From an uncultured Pelagibacteraceae bacterium (lineage in GTDB: Bacteria; Pseudomonadota; Alphaproteobacteria; Pelagibacterales; Pelagibacteraceae), in NCBI GenBank assembly GCA_902537895.1, contig CACBCU010000002.1, positions 1-64,000 of the forward strand: a stretch of DNA of 64,000 nt, in the 5' to 3' direction. Numbering within the stretch: position 1 is the first letter of the stretch; every line of letters starts with the position of its first letter. The notes under the pieces were generated by a model. The model ran no database searches. It saw nothing but the letters and a program-made list of their open reading frames with translations, and was not told the DNA's origin. Positions 46,312-55,302 of the stretch are shown here, one piece after another. Position numbers and translations under genes: made by a program.

Positions 46312-47074
46312 CAGATTTTTCTAAATTTTTATTTTCAATAAACCTTACTGAAAAAATCGATAATTCATATAAAATTAATAAAGGTATCGCTAATCCAATT
46401 TGAGTTATTGGATCCGGTGGTGTTAATAATGCAGCTGCTGCAAATATAATTACAACAACATATTTTCTTCTTTTTTTTAAAAAATCTGAGTCAACTAATC
46501 CCACTCTTGCTAACAAACTTAAAACAACTGGAAGCTGAAAACTTATTCCAAACGCAAAAATTAATTTCATAACTAAAGATAGATATTCATTCACTTTAGC
46601 CTCTAATTGGATTGGTAAGTTGGTAGAAATACCTGAGCTTTCAAATGAAAGAAAAAATTTAATCGCTAAAGGCATTATCAAATAGTAGACAAGTAACCCT
46701 CCTAAAAAAAATAATACAGGTGTTAAAACTAAATAAGGCAAAATCGCAATTTTTTCATGCTTGTAAAGTCCTGGTGCTATAAACTTCCATATTTGCATTA
46801 AAATATACGGACAAGTTACAAAAAAAGCAGTGAAAAAAGAAACTTTCAGATAAGTTAAAAAGGTCTCTTGTAGAGCAGTAAATATCAATCTTCTATTTGT
46901 CTCATCGTCTTTGACTGCTTTAGCATACGGTTCAACTAAAAAACCATAAATATGCTCAGCAAAAAAATAACATCCTACAAAAAAAATAATTAGAAATATA
47001 AAACTGTGTATTAATCTTTTTCTTAATTCAGCTAAATGACTAATAAAACCTGTGTCTTTATCATCGTTAGTCAT
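46298..47074 (-). CDS. tatC: Sec-independent translocase subunit TatC
   Basis: A 258-residue six-helix core of the twin-arginine exporter and the receptor for RR signal peptides. It shows [20 protein letters not shown] at the start, [23 protein letters not shown] with the conserved glutamate, [20 protein letters not shown] and [18 protein letters not shown]. It overlaps tatB by 8 bases. The Tat-type M48 lipoprotein at 32,464 is a plausible client. Confidence 0.95.
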   Translation of the reverse strand: MTNDDKDTGFISHLAELRKRLIHSFIFLIIFFVGCYFFAEHIYGFLVEPYAKAVKDDETNRRLIFTALQETFLTYLKVSFFTAFFVTCPYILMQIWKFIAPGLYKHEKIAILPYLVLTPVLFFLGGLLVYYLIMPLAIKFFLSFESSGISTNLPIQLEAKVNEYLSLVMKLIFAFGISFQLPVVLSLLARVGLVDSDFLKKRRKYVVVIIFAAAALLTPPDPITQIGLAIPLLILYELSIFSVRFIENKNLEKSDAQS

Positions 47075-47279
47075 TTTTCTTTTCTTCTTTTTTTTCTTTT
47101 ATCTCGTTTTCATCAATATCGATGTTAGAAACTTCATTTTGAACATTATTAACATACCTTTTAGCAGTACCAATCCAAGAACCAACCTTCTTGAGCATTA
47201 TTGGAAAATCCTTTGGACCTAAGACTACAATAGCAATACCTACGACAATTAAAATTTCAAACCAACCAATCGTGGGCAT
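47067..47279 (-). CDS. tatB: Sec-independent translocase subunit TatB
   Basis: A 70-residue protein with one N-terminal helix, GWFEILIVVGIAIVVLGPKDFPIM, containing the Glu of TatB and the GPKDFP hinge, then an amphipathic helix VGSWIGTAKRYVNNVQNEV and a short acidic/lysine tail. It is much shorter than E. coli TatB (171) but this is ordinary for streamlined alphaproteobacteria. It is between tatA and tatC. Confidence 0.9.
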   Translation of the reverse strand: MPTIGWFEILIVVGIAIVVLGPKDFPIMLKKVGSWIGTAKRYVNNVQNEVSNIDIDENEIKEKKEEKKND

Positions 47280-47284
47280 GTGGT

Positions 47285-47494
47285 TTACTCTTTATTGTTA
47301 GATTTATTATTGTCCTGATTATCGTCAGAAATATTTTTAGGTTCTGACTCATCTGTTACGTCAGATGCCATACCTTTTTTGAAACTCTTAATACCCTTGG
47401 CTACATCGCCCATCAAACTAGATATTTTGCCACGACCAAATAGTAAAACAACTAATATTACTACTATAGCTATTTGCCAAATTCCTATACTCAT
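47285..47494 (-). CDS. tatA: Sec-independent translocase subunit TatA
   Basis: A 69-residue pore-forming subunit: one membrane helix [22 protein letters not shown] with the FGRGK hinge, an amphipathic helix [18 protein letters not shown] with the conserved FKKG, and an acidic Asp/Asn-rich tail. It lies 5 bases before tatB and 42 bases after scpB. Confidence 0.94.
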   Translation of the reverse strand: MSIGIWQIAIVVILVVLLFGRGKISSLMGDVAKGIKSFKKGMASDVTDESEPKNISDDNQDNNKSNNKE

Positions 47495-47536
47495 GAATAA
47501 CTTATAACCTTTTTATTAAAAATTTAAAGTGGCAAA

Positions 47537-48232
47537 TTACTTTTGCTCATCCTTATCAAGAGTGCTGCTCAACATTTCATCAATATTCGAGTAAATGTCC
47601 TCTTTTTTTTCTTCTTGTTTTTCCTTGTAAAATTTTCCTGTGCCAAATATTGCATTATCTATATTGGCACTATCAATTAAACCTGCGGCTCCTAACTCAT
47701 CAACAGTAGGTAAATCAGATAATTTTTGCAGATTAAAATGACTTAGAAAATTATCAGTCGTAACGTATTGAATTGGTTTTCCGGGTACATCTTTTCTTCC
47801 GCCAGGCTTAACCCAATCTAATTCCATCAGTATTTCAATAGTATTTGTTCCAAAAGCTACACCTCTTATTTCTTCAATTTCTGCTCGGGTTACAGGTTGA
47901 TGGTAAACAATAATTGACAAAGTCTCAATTGCAGCTTTAGATAATTTTTTTTCAACTGTCTTTTCTTGTACCATCAAACTAGATAATTTATCCGATGTTC
48001 TAAAAGACCATTTATTAGATATACAGACTAAATTTATTCCACGATCTTTATATTCGTTTTGTAGTTTTTGTAGAATTTTTTCTACATCTGATTTTTTAGA
48101 AATTTTACTTTCAATAGTGCTAATATCTAAAGGTTCAGCTGCAGCAAAAATAATTGCTTCAATTTCTTTTTCAACACTTGATAACTTAGAGGGAAAATCA
48201 ATTATATTATTTTTTTTTTTCTTTTTAATCAT
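47537..48232 (-). CDS. scpB: Segregation and condensation protein B
   Basis: A 231-residue partner of SMC and ScpA in chromosome organisation. Two winged-helix domains: EIEAIIFAAAEPLDISTIES, WSFRTSDKLSSLM, LSKAAIETLSIIVYHQPVTRAEIEEIRGVAF and LLELGWV-like ILMELDWVKPGGRKDVPGKPIQYVTT. A Lys/Glu-rich tail follows. It overlaps scpA by 4 bases. Confidence 0.95.
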   Translation of the reverse strand: MIKKKKKNNIIDFPSKLSSVEKEIEAIIFAAAEPLDISTIESKISKKSDVEKILQKLQNEYKDRGINLVCISNKWSFRTSDKLSSLMVQEKTVEKKLSKAAIETLSIIVYHQPVTRAEIEEIRGVAFGTNTIEILMELDWVKPGGRKDVPGKPIQYVTTDNFLSHFNLQKLSDLPTVDELGAAGLIDSANIDNAIFGTGKFYKEKQEEKKEDIYSNIDEMLSSTLDKDEQK

Positions 48233-48969
48233 TTATTCTCTTTTATATAAATCTCTGTAAAAAGGTCATCTTGTTTTATTCTTAAATTTCCCTCTTTAAC
48301 TAATTCTAATGAACCAGCAAAAATTCCAGCCGTTCCAGTGCTTTTAAATTTTTTTTCATTTTTAAAATTATTTGGTATCAAATCATCTAATTTCTTCCAA
48401 TCTAAAAGCTTACCAAAAAAATCTCTGATGGTTTTTATGCCGTCTTCAGTTGTAAAAACTGGAAGTCTTGGGATATTAATTTTTTGAAAATCTTTAGTCA
48501 TTAAAATAGAGGAGTACGTTTTTAAAAGATCAAATAAACTGATATTATATTCACTATTATAAATTGGTCTTATTCCAGCCTTCATACCTCTTGTTCTGAT
48601 CTCTTTTCCAAGACGTTTACGCTTAAGCATTTGATCTGACAATAATCTAATTAATTCCAATTTTTTAAGTTGTAATTTTAATTTTTCAGCAACTTCTTGA
48701 AGTTTGAACTCTTCCTCTGGAGAGCTAGGTAGCAATAATTTTGATTTTAGGTAAGCTAACCATGTTGCCATTAACAAATATTCAGAAGCTGTTTCTAAAT
48801 TTAAATTTGTTTCATTTTTAATATAATCATTAAATTGATCTGCTAATTTAGTTATTGATATTTTTTCTAAATTTACTTTTTGAGCTTTTGCAAGATCAAG
48901 TAAAACATCTAATGGACCATTATAATTTTCAATTTGAACGTTAAAAAATTCAGAATCATTGAAAGACAT
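48229..48969 (-). CDS. scpA: Segregation and condensation protein A (kleisin)
   Basis: A 246-residue kleisin that bridges SMC heads. It has the N-terminal NYNGPLDVLLDLAKAQKVNLEKISI, DQFNDYI and the EYLLMATWLAYLKSKLLLP helix, then a central charged stretch, and a C-terminal winged helix of which TAGIFAGSLELVKEGNLRIKQ is the usual TFLALLEL-type segment. It is next to scpB and nagZ. Confidence 0.93.
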   Translation of the reverse strand: MSFNDSEFFNVQIENYNGPLDVLLDLAKAQKVNLEKISITKLADQFNDYIKNETNLNLETASEYLLMATWLAYLKSKLLLPSSPEEEFKLQEVAEKLKLQLKKLELIRLLSDQMLKRKRLGKEIRTRGMKAGIRPIYNSEYNISLFDLLKTYSSILMTKDFQKINIPRLPVFTTEDGIKTIRDFFGKLLDWKKLDDLIPNNFKNEKKFKSTGTAGIFAGSLELVKEGNLRIKQDDLFTEIYIKENK

Positions 48970-48978
48970 ACGCCAATA

Positions 48979-49926
48979 TTATCTTAAAATATTGTAAAAT
49001 TGTGATGTTTTTTTTAATATAAATTTATTTACTAAAGGTGAGTTTTTACCAACAATTTCCATTTCTTTTAATTTACCATTGCAATGTAAAGCTAAATTGC
49101 AACCAGCTTTAAAAGCATCAATTGTATTTATTTTAAGACCCTTTTTAAGGCTCTTCATTGATAAATCGTCAGAAATTATGAGATTTTTATAACCAACTCT
49201 TTTTCTAATAATATTTATCATTTTTCTAGAATGAGTAACTGTATTGTCCTTATCAATTTGATTAAAAATCAAATGACCAGTCATTGCAAAAAAAGAATTT
49301 TTATTTTTAAAAGCTTTAAAATCATTTTTTAAAAGATATTGGAGAGATTTATTAATATATGGAGTAGAAAAATGACTATCAACTTTAGCAAGACCATGAC
49401 CAGGTATGTGCTTGATAATGGTACCAATTGAATTTTCTTTATAAGTTTGAATGCATATGTCGCCAATTTTAGAGACAATATTAGGATCTCTTGAAAAGGA
49501 TCTGTCTCCAATTATTTTACTAGAGCCACTAATTTTAAGATCTAACACTGGAACAGAATTGATGTTTATTCCTAATTCTTTTAATAAATATGATGTTTTA
49601 TCTATAAAAGTTTTAAAATAGATATCAAAATCTTTTTTATTTTTAACATATTTTTTTCCAAAAAAGTCAGAGGTCAAATTCTTAAAAGAGATGATATTTT
49701 CTAATCTGCTTACACGTCCACCCTCTTGATCAATCATTATAGGATATTTCTTGTCATTGAAAATATTTCTTATTTTTGAAGTTAGTTTTTTAGTTTGATT
49801 TAAATTCTTGATATTTCTAGTAAATAAAATAACCCCCCATGGTTTATATTTTCTTAAAAAAAGTTGTTCCTTTGATCTAATTTCAGTCGATTTAAGACCA
49901 ACTATAAATGCTCTACGATTATTCAT
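48979..49926 (-). CDS. nagZ: Beta-N-acetylhexosaminidase NagZ
   Basis: A 315-residue cytosolic GH3 enzyme that removes GlcNAc from recycled muropeptides. It has WGVILFTRNIKNLNQTK, IMIDQEGGRVSRL, DLKISGSSKIIGDRSFSRDP, the conserved KHIPGHG with catalytic histidine near 170, and the nucleophile Asp in LIISDDLSMKSL. The C-terminus GCNLALHCNG is normal. Both flanks overlap or nearly touch their neighbours. Confidence 0.93.
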   Translation of the reverse strand: MNNRRAFIVGLKSTEIRSKEQLFLRKYKPWGVILFTRNIKNLNQTKKLTSKIRNIFNDKKYPIMIDQEGGRVSRLENIISFKNLTSDFFGKKYVKNKKDFDIYFKTFIDKTSYLLKELGININSVPVLDLKISGSSKIIGDRSFSRDPNIVSKIGDICIQTYKENSIGTIIKHIPGHGLAKVDSHFSTPYINKSLQYLLKNDFKAFKNKNSFFAMTGHLIFNQIDKDNTVTHSRKMINIIRKRVGYKNLIISDDLSMKSLKKGLKINTIDAFKAGCNLALHCNGKLKEMEIVGKNSPLVNKFILKKTSQFYNILR

Positions 49927-50179
49927 TACTTTCTAACAATTTCCAAAAATTATATTTTTTTTTATTTGATTTGGTCTCTTCAACATATTCAATTATATTT
50001 TGAGTATCACTTTTTAAAACAGGTAAATTTTTTACATAATTATTTATTTTCGTATCAATATTGCTCAATGATCTATATGACCTTTTTTTGTTTTCATCAG
50101 AAAAATAATATCGAATAGTAAAAAATAAGAACAAAGAAATTAAGACAATAAATACTAAATGCTTAATCTCTTTAATCAT
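49919..50179 (-). CDS. Short membrane protein at the SPOR-protein locus
   Basis: An 86-residue protein with one membrane helix near the N-terminus (KHLVFIVLISLFLFFTIRYYF) and a polar Lys/Asn/Ser-rich tail. In many alphaproteobacteria the gene between argS and nagZ encodes a membrane-anchored SPOR-domain protein; here the anchor is kept but no SPOR domain is visible, so it may be a shortened relic. It shares one base with argS and overlaps nagZ by 8, so it is surely translated. Function unknown. Confidence 0.6.
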   Translation of the reverse strand: MIKEIKHLVFIVLISLFLFFTIRYYFSDENKKRSYRSLSNIDTKINNYVKNLPVLKSDTQNIIEYVEETKSNKKKYNFWKLLESNE

Positions 50180-51912
50180 TACATTTTTTCTGGTGTTGAA
50201 ACACCAATAATATTCATACCTGATTTAATTACGTTGGATATAACTTTAAGAAAAATCAATTTATCATTATCGATTTTTTTTTGTTCATTAATAAATCGTT
50301 TATCTGGATTATCTTTTCCTAAATTCCAATAAGAATGAAATAGTGATGATAAATCATAAAGATAAACAGCTACTCTATGTGGCTCCAATCTAATACATGA
50401 TATATCTATACATTTTGGCCATTCAGCTATTTTTTTTAAAATCTGGATTTCATCGTTTGAATATCTAAAATCATAACTATCAATATCTAATTCAGAACTT
50501 AAATCTTTATTTAAGTGTCTAAATACAGAAGCTATTCTTGCATAAGCATATTGTACATAATAAAGAGGATTTTCTTTTGACTTCTCCACAACATTGTCAA
50601 AATCAAAATCTAATTCCACATCACTACTTCTATTTAGCATTATAAATCTAGTAGCATCTTTACCAACTTCACCAATTAGGTCATCGACAGTAATATAATC
50701 ACCTTTTCTTTTTGACATTTTAAAAGGTTTTTTATCTTTTATGAGTTTTACTAGTTGGCTTACTTTACATATTAATTTGATCTTTGAATTAGATAACGCA
50801 TCAACAGAAGATGAAATTCTTTTAATATACCCAGCGTGATCAGCACCTAAAATATTTATTAAACAATCAAACTTTCTGTCTAATTTATTTTTATGATAAG
50901 CTACGTCACTTGCAAAATAAGTCCATGAACCATCACTTTTTTGTAATGCTCTATCTTTATCATCACCAAAATCAGTTGATTTAAAAAGAAGTTGCTCTCT
51001 CTCCTCCCAATTATTTTTATCCTCTCCGATTGGTGCTTTAATCTTACCTTTATAAACAAAATTATTCTCTTCAAGTGTTTGAACAACTTTTTCTACTTCT
51101 TTATTAGAAACTAATTTTTTTTCACTGACAAAACTATCATGATTAATTCCGAGACTATTAAGATTTTTTTTAATTAGATTTAATGCCTCTTTAATTGACA
51201 AAATAGTTAGATTTTCAGAAATATTTTCAAAATTTTCAAAGTTTAGATCTTTATTCGATTTTATAATATTTTGAGCAAAATCTTTTATATAATCACCTGG
51301 ATATAAGTTTTCATCATTAGACGGGAAGTTCTCCTTAAATTTTATCTCTCTAATTCTAAAATACACTGATTTTGTAAAATTAATTATTTGATTACCATAA
51401 TCATTTACATAATATTCTTTTGTTACCTTATGATTGTTGTACTGTAACAAATTTGCGGTTACGTCACCTAATATAGCACCCCGACAATGACCTACGTGTA
51501 ATGGTCCAGTTGGATTGGCAGATACAAATTCTATTAAATAATTCATTTTTTTTTCTTTTTTATTTACTCCAAAACTTTTGTAATTTTCAATTACGTCTTT
51601 TATAAAATTCGTCCAAAATGTTGGTTTAAATTTGATATTAATAAAACCAGGCTTTTCAATTGATATCCTTTCAATTTGCTTATCATTATCAATTAAAATC
51701 GGAGATAAAATTTCAGCAATATCATTAGGTGTCTTTTTATTAATTTTTGCTAAGAACATTGCTACATTAGTTGAAATATCACTTTCAAACTTGACTGGTG
51801 GAATTTCAGCAGTAATTCCTTCCAAATTCTGAGGCAAAATAATCTTATTTTGCTTAGACAAATCTTTAAGAATGTCTTTTATCTTAATTAAATATAGATC
51901 AAAAATATTCAT
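50179..51912 (-). CDS. argS: Arginyl-tRNA synthetase
   Basis: A 577-residue class I synthetase. The N-terminal Add1 domain is followed by the HIGH motif FVSANPTGPLHVGHCRGAILGD near 118-140, TYFASDVAYHKNKLDRKFDCLINILGADHAGYIKR, and the KMSKS equivalent KPFKMSKRKGDYITVDDLI near residue 400. The C-terminal DALR anticodon domain ends IKSGMNIIGVSTPEKM. It overlaps dgt by 4 bases. Confidence 0.96.
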   Translation of the reverse strand: MNIFDLYLIKIKDILKDLSKQNKIILPQNLEGITAEIPPVKFESDISTNVAMFLAKINKKTPNDIAEILSPILIDNDKQIERISIEKPGFINIKFKPTFWTNFIKDVIENYKSFGVNKKEKKMNYLIEFVSANPTGPLHVGHCRGAILGDVTANLLQYNNHKVTKEYYVNDYGNQIINFTKSVYFRIREIKFKENFPSNDENLYPGDYIKDFAQNIIKSNKDLNFENFENISENLTILSIKEALNLIKKNLNSLGINHDSFVSEKKLVSNKEVEKVVQTLEENNFVYKGKIKAPIGEDKNNWEEREQLLFKSTDFGDDKDRALQKSDGSWTYFASDVAYHKNKLDRKFDCLINILGADHAGYIKRISSSVDALSNSKIKLICKVSQLVKLIKDKKPFKMSKRKGDYITVDDLIGEVGKDATRFIMLNRSSDVELDFDFDNVVEKSKENPLYYVQYAYARIASVFRHLNKDLSSELDIDSYDFRYSNDEIQILKKIAEWPKCIDISCIRLEPHRVAVYLYDLSSLFHSYWNLGKDNPDKRFINEQKKIDNDKLIFLKVISNVIKSGMNIIGVSTPEKM

Positions 51913-53027
51913 TTTAAATCTTTATATAAATTAATAGCATATCTATCAGTCATCCCAGATATAAAATCAGAAATTGCTCTAAACTTATCAACAGAAAGTT
52001 CTTTTCTTGAAATAAATTTTTTGGGATTTTTTATAATCATTTCAAAAAGTTTTTTGATAATATATTTTCCTCTGTTATTTTTTTTTAAGACGTTTTTGTT
52101 ATTGTACATTTTCGATTTTAGGAAAAATCTAATCTCATAATCCGAATTCTTTATTTTGTCAGAAAAATCTACAGTTAAATTCTTTGTTTTCTTTATGTCT
52201 TTAGACACTTTAATTTTATTTTTTTTTAAATTTTTTAAAGTATTAGATATTAGATCTTTTATCATTATATCAATTGAATCTCTTATGATCTGATATACTG
52301 CGATATCATAGTTATATCTATTTATTTTTCTTTTATATTTTTTATAAATGTTTTTAAAAAAATCTATCTCAACTAACTCCTCAATTGAAAATAAATTAGC
52401 CTTAAGTCCATCTTGTATGTCATGATTATTATAAGCAATATCGTCTGAAATAGCTGCAATTTGAGCTTCTAATGGTGGATATGTTTTAAAATTGATTAAA
52501 TTCTTAAATTTTTTTGTGCCTATTAAATCATTTACTAAATTTAAGTCCTCCACTGGCCCATTGTGTTTTAAAAGGCCCTCCAAGGTCTCAATTGATAAAT
52601 TTAGACCATTAAATTTCATATATTTATTTTCTAAAAACATCACAATTCTCAATGTTTGCAAATTATGATCAAACCCACCGTGATCAGCCATGCAATCATT
52701 TAAAGACTCCTCGCCTGCATGGCCAAACGGAGTGTGGCCTAAGTCGTGCGCCAAACTTAAGGTCTCTGTTAGATCCTCATTTAAATTGAAATAACGTGCT
52801 ACAGAGCGTGCAATTTGAGATACTTCCATTGAATGAGTTATACGAGTTCGATAATGATCACCCTCTGTGTTTACAAACACTTGAGTCTTATGTTTCAATC
52901 TTCTAAACGAAGCGCTATGTATAATTCGATCTCTATCTCTTTGAAATGGAGATCTATATTTTGAGGGTGTTTCGTAAAATATTCTACCCTTACTTTTGAA
53001 TAACCCTAGCTTTGAGTAATTTTTCAT
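51909..53027 (-). CDS. dgt: Deoxyguanosinetriphosphate triphosphohydrolase-like protein
   Basis: A 372-residue HD-domain dNTPase. It has YRSPFQRDRDRIIHSASFRRLKHKTQVF, HYRTRITHSMEVSQIARSVARYF with the first HD histidine, LAHDLGHTPFGHAGE with the HD pair, and FDHNLQTLRI. The later DIAYNNHDIQDGL supplies the remaining metal ligand. Belongs to the shorter type 2 family common in alphaproteobacteria. It heads the long leftward operon ending at secF. Confidence 0.94.
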   Translation of the reverse strand: MKNYSKLGLFKSKGRIFYETPSKYRSPFQRDRDRIIHSASFRRLKHKTQVFVNTEGDHYRTRITHSMEVSQIARSVARYFNLNEDLTETLSLAHDLGHTPFGHAGEESLNDCMADHGGFDHNLQTLRIVMFLENKYMKFNGLNLSIETLEGLLKHNGPVEDLNLVNDLIGTKKFKNLINFKTYPPLEAQIAAISDDIAYNNHDIQDGLKANLFSIEELVEIDFFKNIYKKYKRKINRYNYDIAVYQIIRDSIDIMIKDLISNTLKNLKKNKIKVSKDIKKTKNLTVDFSDKIKNSDYEIRFFLKSKMYNNKNVLKKNNRGKYIIKKLFEMIIKNPKKFISRKELSVDKFRAISDFISGMTDRYAINLYKDLK

Positions 53028-53044
53028 CCTTTAAAATATAAATT

Positions 53045-53062
53045 TTAGTATTATATTACTAA
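53045..53062. promoter_or_regulatory. Inverted repeat between dgt and erpA
   Basis: TTAGTA (53045-53050) and TACTAA (53057-53062) form a perfect 6-bp inverted repeat around a 6-base A/T centre, 16 bases upstream of the erpA ATG and 18 bases from the dgt start. It has the size and form of an operator. It resembles in outline the TTAGAA/TTCTAA iron boxes of some alphaproteobacteria but is not a match. Chance in A/T-rich DNA is possible. Confidence 0.3.
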
Positions 53063-53077
53063 TATCAGTGATCAATT

Positions 53078-53395
53078 ATGATTAAAGAAATTAAATTTAC
53101 CGATAAAGCACTAAAACAGATCAATGTTCTTTTATCTAAAAAAGATAAAGGCTCTTTTTTTAGAATCGCTATCAAGGGTGGTGGATGCTCAGGTTTTCAA
53201 TACGAATTCACTTTTGACAAAGAAAAAAATGATGATGATTTAAACTATCAAAACATATTAATTGATAAAACTTCAGCAGATTTACTCAAGGGATCTGAAG
53301 TTGATTATGTCTCTGAATTAATTGGTGAGCAATTTAAGATTAATAATCCACAAACAAAATCATCTTGTGGTTGTGGTGTCTCCTTTTCACTTTAA
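53078..53395 (+). CDS. erpA: Iron-sulfur cluster insertion protein ErpA
   Basis: A 105-residue A-type carrier that delivers Fe-S clusters to target enzymes. The three ligand cysteines are present: Cys37 in IKGGGCSGFQYEF, and Cys97 and Cys99 in SSCGCGVSFSL. The position downstream of dgt and upstream of xthA, divergent from dgt, is standard in alphaproteobacteria, where this gene is erpA rather than iscA. It overlaps xthA by one base (TAATG). Confidence 0.93.
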   Translation: MIKEIKFTDKALKQINVLLSKKDKGSFFRIAIKGGGCSGFQYEFTFDKEKNDDDLNYQNILIDKTSADLLKGSEVDYVSELIGEQFKINNPQTKSSCGCGVSFSL

Positions 53396-54171
53396 TGATA
53401 ATCTCATCATGGAATGTAAATTCTGTTAGGGCTAGAATTGAAAATATAAAAAGTTATCTACTAAAATATAAGCCTGATATCTTGATGATGCAGGAAATCA
53501 AAACCGAGGACTTAAATTTTCCTTATGACGATTTTTCATCTATGGATTATGAAAGCCATGTTTTTGGTCAAAAAAGTTATAATGGCGTAGCAATTATTTC
53601 AAAAGGAAAATTAAAGAATATCAGAAAAGACTTAATTAAAGATAAACTAAAACAATCAAGAATAATTTCTGCTGAAATGGAATATAAGAAAAAAAATATC
53701 CAATTAATCAATATTTACACTCCCAATGGTAATCCAGTCGACACTGAAAAGTATGATTATAAAAAAAAATGGCTCAATGACTTAATTAAGCAATTAAAAA
53801 ATTTAAGTAAAATAAATCAAAATATTATTTTGGCTGGGGATTTTAACATAATACCATCAGCGGAAGATGTATATAATCCTAAAAGTTTTGAAGATGATGC
53901 CTTGTTTAGATTAGAAATTAGAAAAAAATTGAGAGAAATGATCAATCTAGGTTTTAATGATGTCTATAGACATTTTTATGATACCAAAGAGGGTTATACT
54001 TTTTGGGACTATATGAGAGGCGCTTGGCAAAAAAATAACGGAATGAGAATAGACCATTTTTTAGTCTCAAATTCTCTGATAGACAATATTAAAAGTATCA
54101 ATATTAATAAAGACCCTAGAGGACGAGAAAAGCCATCAGACCACACTCCTATAGAAATAACTTTAGCTTAA
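53395..54171 (+). CDS. xthA: Exodeoxyribonuclease III (AP endonuclease)
   Basis: A 258-residue repair enzyme that cleaves at abasic sites. I start it at the ATG at 53395 (MIISSWNVNSVRARIEN); frame continuing further upstream encodes unrelated residues inside erpA. It has LMMQEIKTEDLNFP with the metal-binding glutamate, NIYTPNG, ILAGDFNIIPSAEDVYNP, YTFWDYMRGAWQKNNGMRIDHFLVS and SDHTPIEI with the catalytic histidine. The 3' end overlaps the convergent znuA by 4 bases. Confidence 0.95.
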   Translation: MIISSWNVNSVRARIENIKSYLLKYKPDILMMQEIKTEDLNFPYDDFSSMDYESHVFGQKSYNGVAIISKGKLKNIRKDLIKDKLKQSRIISAEMEYKKKNIQLINIYTPNGNPVDTEKYDYKKKWLNDLIKQLKNLSKINQNIILAGDFNIIPSAEDVYNPKSFEDDALFRLEIRKKLREMINLGFNDVYRHFYDTKEGYTFWDYMRGAWQKNNGMRIDHFLVSNSLIDNIKSININKDPRGREKPSDHTPIEITLA

Positions 54172-55232
54172 CAACCTTTAAATGATTTTGACATGTTGCT
54201 AATCAAATCAAAATACAAATTTTTTCCAGGATCAAGTGTAGCTCCTAATGGATCTATCACACCTGTTGCAACATTAGTATCTTTTGCTACAGCTTTGATT
54301 ATATCTGGATTAAATTGAGGCTCAGAAAATATACAGCTCACTTTATCATGCTCGATTACTTCTCTAATTTCAGCTAATTGTTCAGCGCCTGGCATAACAT
54401 CAGTGTTGACTGTAAATGCTCCAAGAATATTTATGCCAAATCTTTTTTCAAAGTATTGATAAGCATCATGAAAAACTATTGATTTAAAATCTTTGTTTAA
54501 TTCAGATTTAACTTTCTTAGTTAGTTTATCTAAATCTTTATGAGCGTTTTTTAAATTTGCTTTATATTTTGCCTCATTTTTTTGATCATTTTCAATTAAG
54601 TGTTCTGCCATTTCACTTAAAATTATTTTTGCATTCATCGGATCAAGCCATATGTGTGGATCAAACTCTCCGTGAGCATGTCCTTCGTGTCCATGACCAT
54701 GGTCATCGTGATCATCTTTTTTATGACCTTTTTTATCGTGATCGTGTTCATCATGACCATGTTCCTTCTCTTTTTTATCATGGTCGTGGTCATCATGATC
54801 ATCCTCTTTCTTAGCATGATCGTCATGATCATCCTCTTTATGCCCGTGATCGTCATGACCTTCAAAAATATTTCTTTCTCTAAATTTAAGTTTAGTTAAA
54901 CCTTTAATTTCCATTAATTCGATTTTTTCAGCGTCTTTTGCAATTGTTTTTAATGGTTTCTCTAAAAAGGTTTCGATATCCTCACCTACCCAAAATATAA
55001 TATCAGCATTTTGTATCATTTTTGCGTGTGATGGCTTAAGTGCAAATCCATGTGGGGAAGCATAACCATCAACAATTAAATCTGGTTTAGCAACACCATC
55101 CATTAGATAACTTGCAAGAGAATGGATTGGTTTTATTGTTGCAACTACTTTAATTTCAGCGTTTGCTGGTACAAAAATTGTTAAGAATGATAATATTGTA
55201 AGAATTAATGGTAATTTTTTTATGTTTTTCAT
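54168..55232 (-). CDS. znuA: Zinc ABC transporter substrate-binding protein ZnuA
   Basis: A 354-residue periplasmic zinc-binding protein (cluster A-I). I start it at the ATG at 55232 (MKNIKKLPLILTIL), which gives a signal peptide ending at NAE near 26. It has TIKPIHSLASYLM with the first zinc histidine, a very long His/Asp-rich loop at about 126-187 with around 19 histidines, then DPHIWLDPMNAK, IVFHDAYQYFEKRFGIN and CIFSEPQFNPDI. It is divergent from znuCB-zur with two Zur boxes between them. Confidence 0.95.
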   Translation of the reverse strand: MKNIKKLPLILTILSFLTIFVPANAEIKVVATIKPIHSLASYLMDGVAKPDLIVDGYASPHGFALKPSHAKMIQNADIIFWVGEDIETFLEKPLKTIAKDAEKIELMEIKGLTKLKFRERNIFEGHDDHGHKEDDHDDHAKKEDDHDDHDHDKKEKEHGHDEHDHDKKGHKKDDHDDHGHGHEGHAHGEFDPHIWLDPMNAKIILSEMAEHLIENDQKNEAKYKANLKNAHKDLDKLTKKVKSELNKDFKSIVFHDAYQYFEKRFGINILGAFTVNTDVMPGAEQLAEIREVIEHDKVSCIFSEPQFNPDIIKAVAKDTNVATGVIDPLGATLDPGKNLYFDLISNMSKSFKGC

Positions 55233-55249
55233 ATGTTGTATATTTAGAT

Positions 55250-55264
55250 TGTTATAATATAACA
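55250..55264. promoter_or_regulatory. Zur box 1 (znuA-znuC intergenic)
   Basis: TGTTATAATATAACA is a perfect 7-1-7 palindrome matching the alphaproteobacterial Zur operator core TGTTATANTATAACA. It lies 18 bases upstream of the znuA ATG and 38 bases upstream of znuC, so it can control both directions. The regulator gene zur is the third gene of the znuC-znuB run. Confidence 0.88.
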
Positions 55265-55267
55265 CTA

Positions 55268-55282
55268 TGTAATAATATAACA
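55268..55282. promoter_or_regulatory. Zur box 2 (znuA-znuC intergenic)
   Basis: TGTAATAATATAACA differs from box 1 at one base (fourth position) and is centred exactly 18 bases from it. It is 20 bases upstream of the znuC ATG. The pair suggests cooperative binding of two Zur dimers, or one box serving each promoter. Confidence 0.75.
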
Positions 55283-55302
55283 CTTATTAGTCAAGAAATA
55301 AA

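Noticed and set aside
54557-54899. Several His- or Met-rich ORFs on other frames and strand within znuA
   Set aside because: They are shadows of the repeated His/Asp codons in the znuA loop.
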